DNA of 6,506 nt from Phycisphaerae bacterium (GTDB lineage: Bacteria > Planctomycetota > Phycisphaerae > JAAYCJ01), in assembly GCA_012514125.1 (NCBI GenBank), contig JAAZAW010000348.1:1-6506 (forward strand), written 5' to 3'. The notes beneath the pieces are model-generated. The model was not told the origin of the DNA and searched no databases. It was given only the letters and a program-made list of their open reading frames with translations. Shown here piece by piece: positions 5,979 through 6,506 of this stretch (positions are counted from its first letter, which is position 1; the number at the start of each line of letters is the position of its first letter). Made by a program: the position numbers and the translations under genes.

Positions 5979-6253
5979 CTGACTTCGATCGTCGAGCTTT
6001 TGATTTCCGACCAAAGCCCGCCCGGGTGGCCGAATGCGAATTTTTGGAAAAATAAAAAATATTAAAAACCATAAGTGCTTTATTTTAATGAAGATAAGAA
6101 CGATAAATATTTTTATTTTCTTCAAAAAGTATCGATTTGACCCGGGCAGGAACCTTGAAAGATGAAAATATGTTGCAATTTTTATGAATTTGCATCTAAT
6201 TTCATGTTTTTTTCATGTCGGACCCCGGATATTCGAGAGATAACAGGGGTGCC

Positions 6254-6277
6254 ATAGAAATCTCTATAGAAATCTTT
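6254..6277 (+). repeat. Two-copy 12-bp direct repeat
   Basis: ATAGAAATCTCT (6254-6265) is followed at once by ATAGAAATCTTT (6266-6277), with one mismatch. ATAGA and TCTAT also form a small inverted repeat across the junction. Function unknown; possibly replication slippage. Confidence 0.5.
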
Positions 6278-6421
6278 GATTTTGGGTGAAAACAGATGAT
6301 GAAAATTCGTCGTTATTTTACAGTAAATTGCCTCATTTTTTGCAAATCTGACATTTACGATGTTTTATATCAAGTATAAGTATTAAAAAAATGAAAATTG
6401 TCATTTCGGAAATTTTGCCCG

Positions 6422-6506
6422 GACACCCCAAAAAGCGAAAAAGTCGATCGACAAATTGAATAAGTCGATCGACAAAACGGAAAAGACGATCGACAAATCG
6501 GAAAAG
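6422..6506 (+). repeat. 21-bp tandem repeat array with palindromic core, cut by the window edge
   Basis: Units begin at 6443, 6464 and 6485 with an exact 21-bp period. Each starts with the 10-bp palindrome GTCGATCGAC (GACGATCGAC in the third) followed by an A-rich half ending GGAAAA or similar. The preceding 21 bases (6422-6442) match the third unit at about 14 of 21 positions and look like a decayed first copy. One plus-strand frame reads as heptads (KSIDKLN, KSIDKTE, KTIDKSE), consistent with a coiled coil, but no start codon with a ribosome binding site precedes it. The minus strand is also open, reading LFRFVDR repeats. Coding or non-coding status cannot be settled from this window. Confidence 0.75.

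Larger units (their letters stand above)
5491..6421. other. Long AT-rich intergenic region without a recognisable gene
   Basis: About 930 bp of AT-rich DNA separate the two-component operon from the repeat array at the right edge. No protein family, tRNA or rRNA is recognisable on either strand. The stretch holds a weak promoter candidate for the minus-strand operon, a 14-bp tandem repeat (5937-5978), a 12-bp repeat (6254-6277), and two tiny open frames of higher GC content, at 5855-5929 (24 codons) and 5972-6055 (27 codons). The second has a GGAAG five bases ahead of its ATG. Neither is called as a gene. Confidence 0.6.

Noticed and set aside
6018..6037. Sequence resembling the 5' end of a class II tRNA (GCCCGGGTGGCCGAATGC)
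   Set aside because: Only the first bases match. There is no anticodon arm, no TTCGANTC T-arm and no complementary 3' acceptor strand downstream.
6090..6125. AT-rich imperfect inverted repeat (GAAGATAA with TTATTTTCTTC)
   Set aside because: The pairing is interrupted and AT-only. In DNA of this composition such partial palindromes are expected, and there is no T-tail or flanking gene to end.
6295..6380. Small frame starting ATGATG near 6295
   Set aside because: About 27 codons, AT-rich, with only a weak ribosome-binding-like sequence and no recognisable family. Probably chance.

Overview
The window is bacterial. It carries a bacterial-type signal recognition particle RNA gene directly upstream of dnaX, a common bacterial pairing, followed by a cluster of soluble two-component proteins. 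Coding DNA is of moderate GC content and the non-coding flanks are strikingly AT-rich. The PAS/HisKA_2 style of the sensors recalls uncultured or delta-proteobacteria-like Gram-negatives, but the sequence does not fix a phylum.

Layout, left to right. Bases 1-335 hold no convincing gene, only two sigma70-like promoter candidates and a small GAAA-capped hairpin with a T-rich tail. Bases about 336-434 are the 4.5S/SRP RNA (ffs), whose closing stem runs straight into a T-rich terminator. dnaX starts at 525. Its zero frame stops at 1712, giving a 395-residue gamma-like form. A run of ten A at 1688-1697 followed by a GC-only stem-loop lets the -1 frame continue to 1933, giving a 469-residue tau-like form. 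Only 9 bp separate that second stop from the stop of the convergent regulatory operon.

The minus-strand operon (5478 down to 1943) has three genes whose ends overlap, each with a good Shine-Dalgarno inside or just before the preceding gene. They are a single-domain Rcp1-type response regulator, a receiver-PAS-HisKA_2-HATPase hybrid kinase, and a receiver-PAS protein with two copies of a GAF-like sensor domain but no kinase or DNA-binding output. One kinase and three receivers suggest a phosphorelay or phosphate-sink module. All three proteins appear cytoplasmic, and the signal is unknown.

Bases 5491-6421 are AT-rich and lack a recognisable gene. They contain short tandem repeats and two tiny, more GC-rich open frames. 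The right edge enters a 21-bp tandem repeat built on the palindrome GTCGATCGAC, which runs off the window.

The most interesting element is the complete-looking dnaX frameshift cassette. The repeat array at the right edge and the output-less receiver protein come next.
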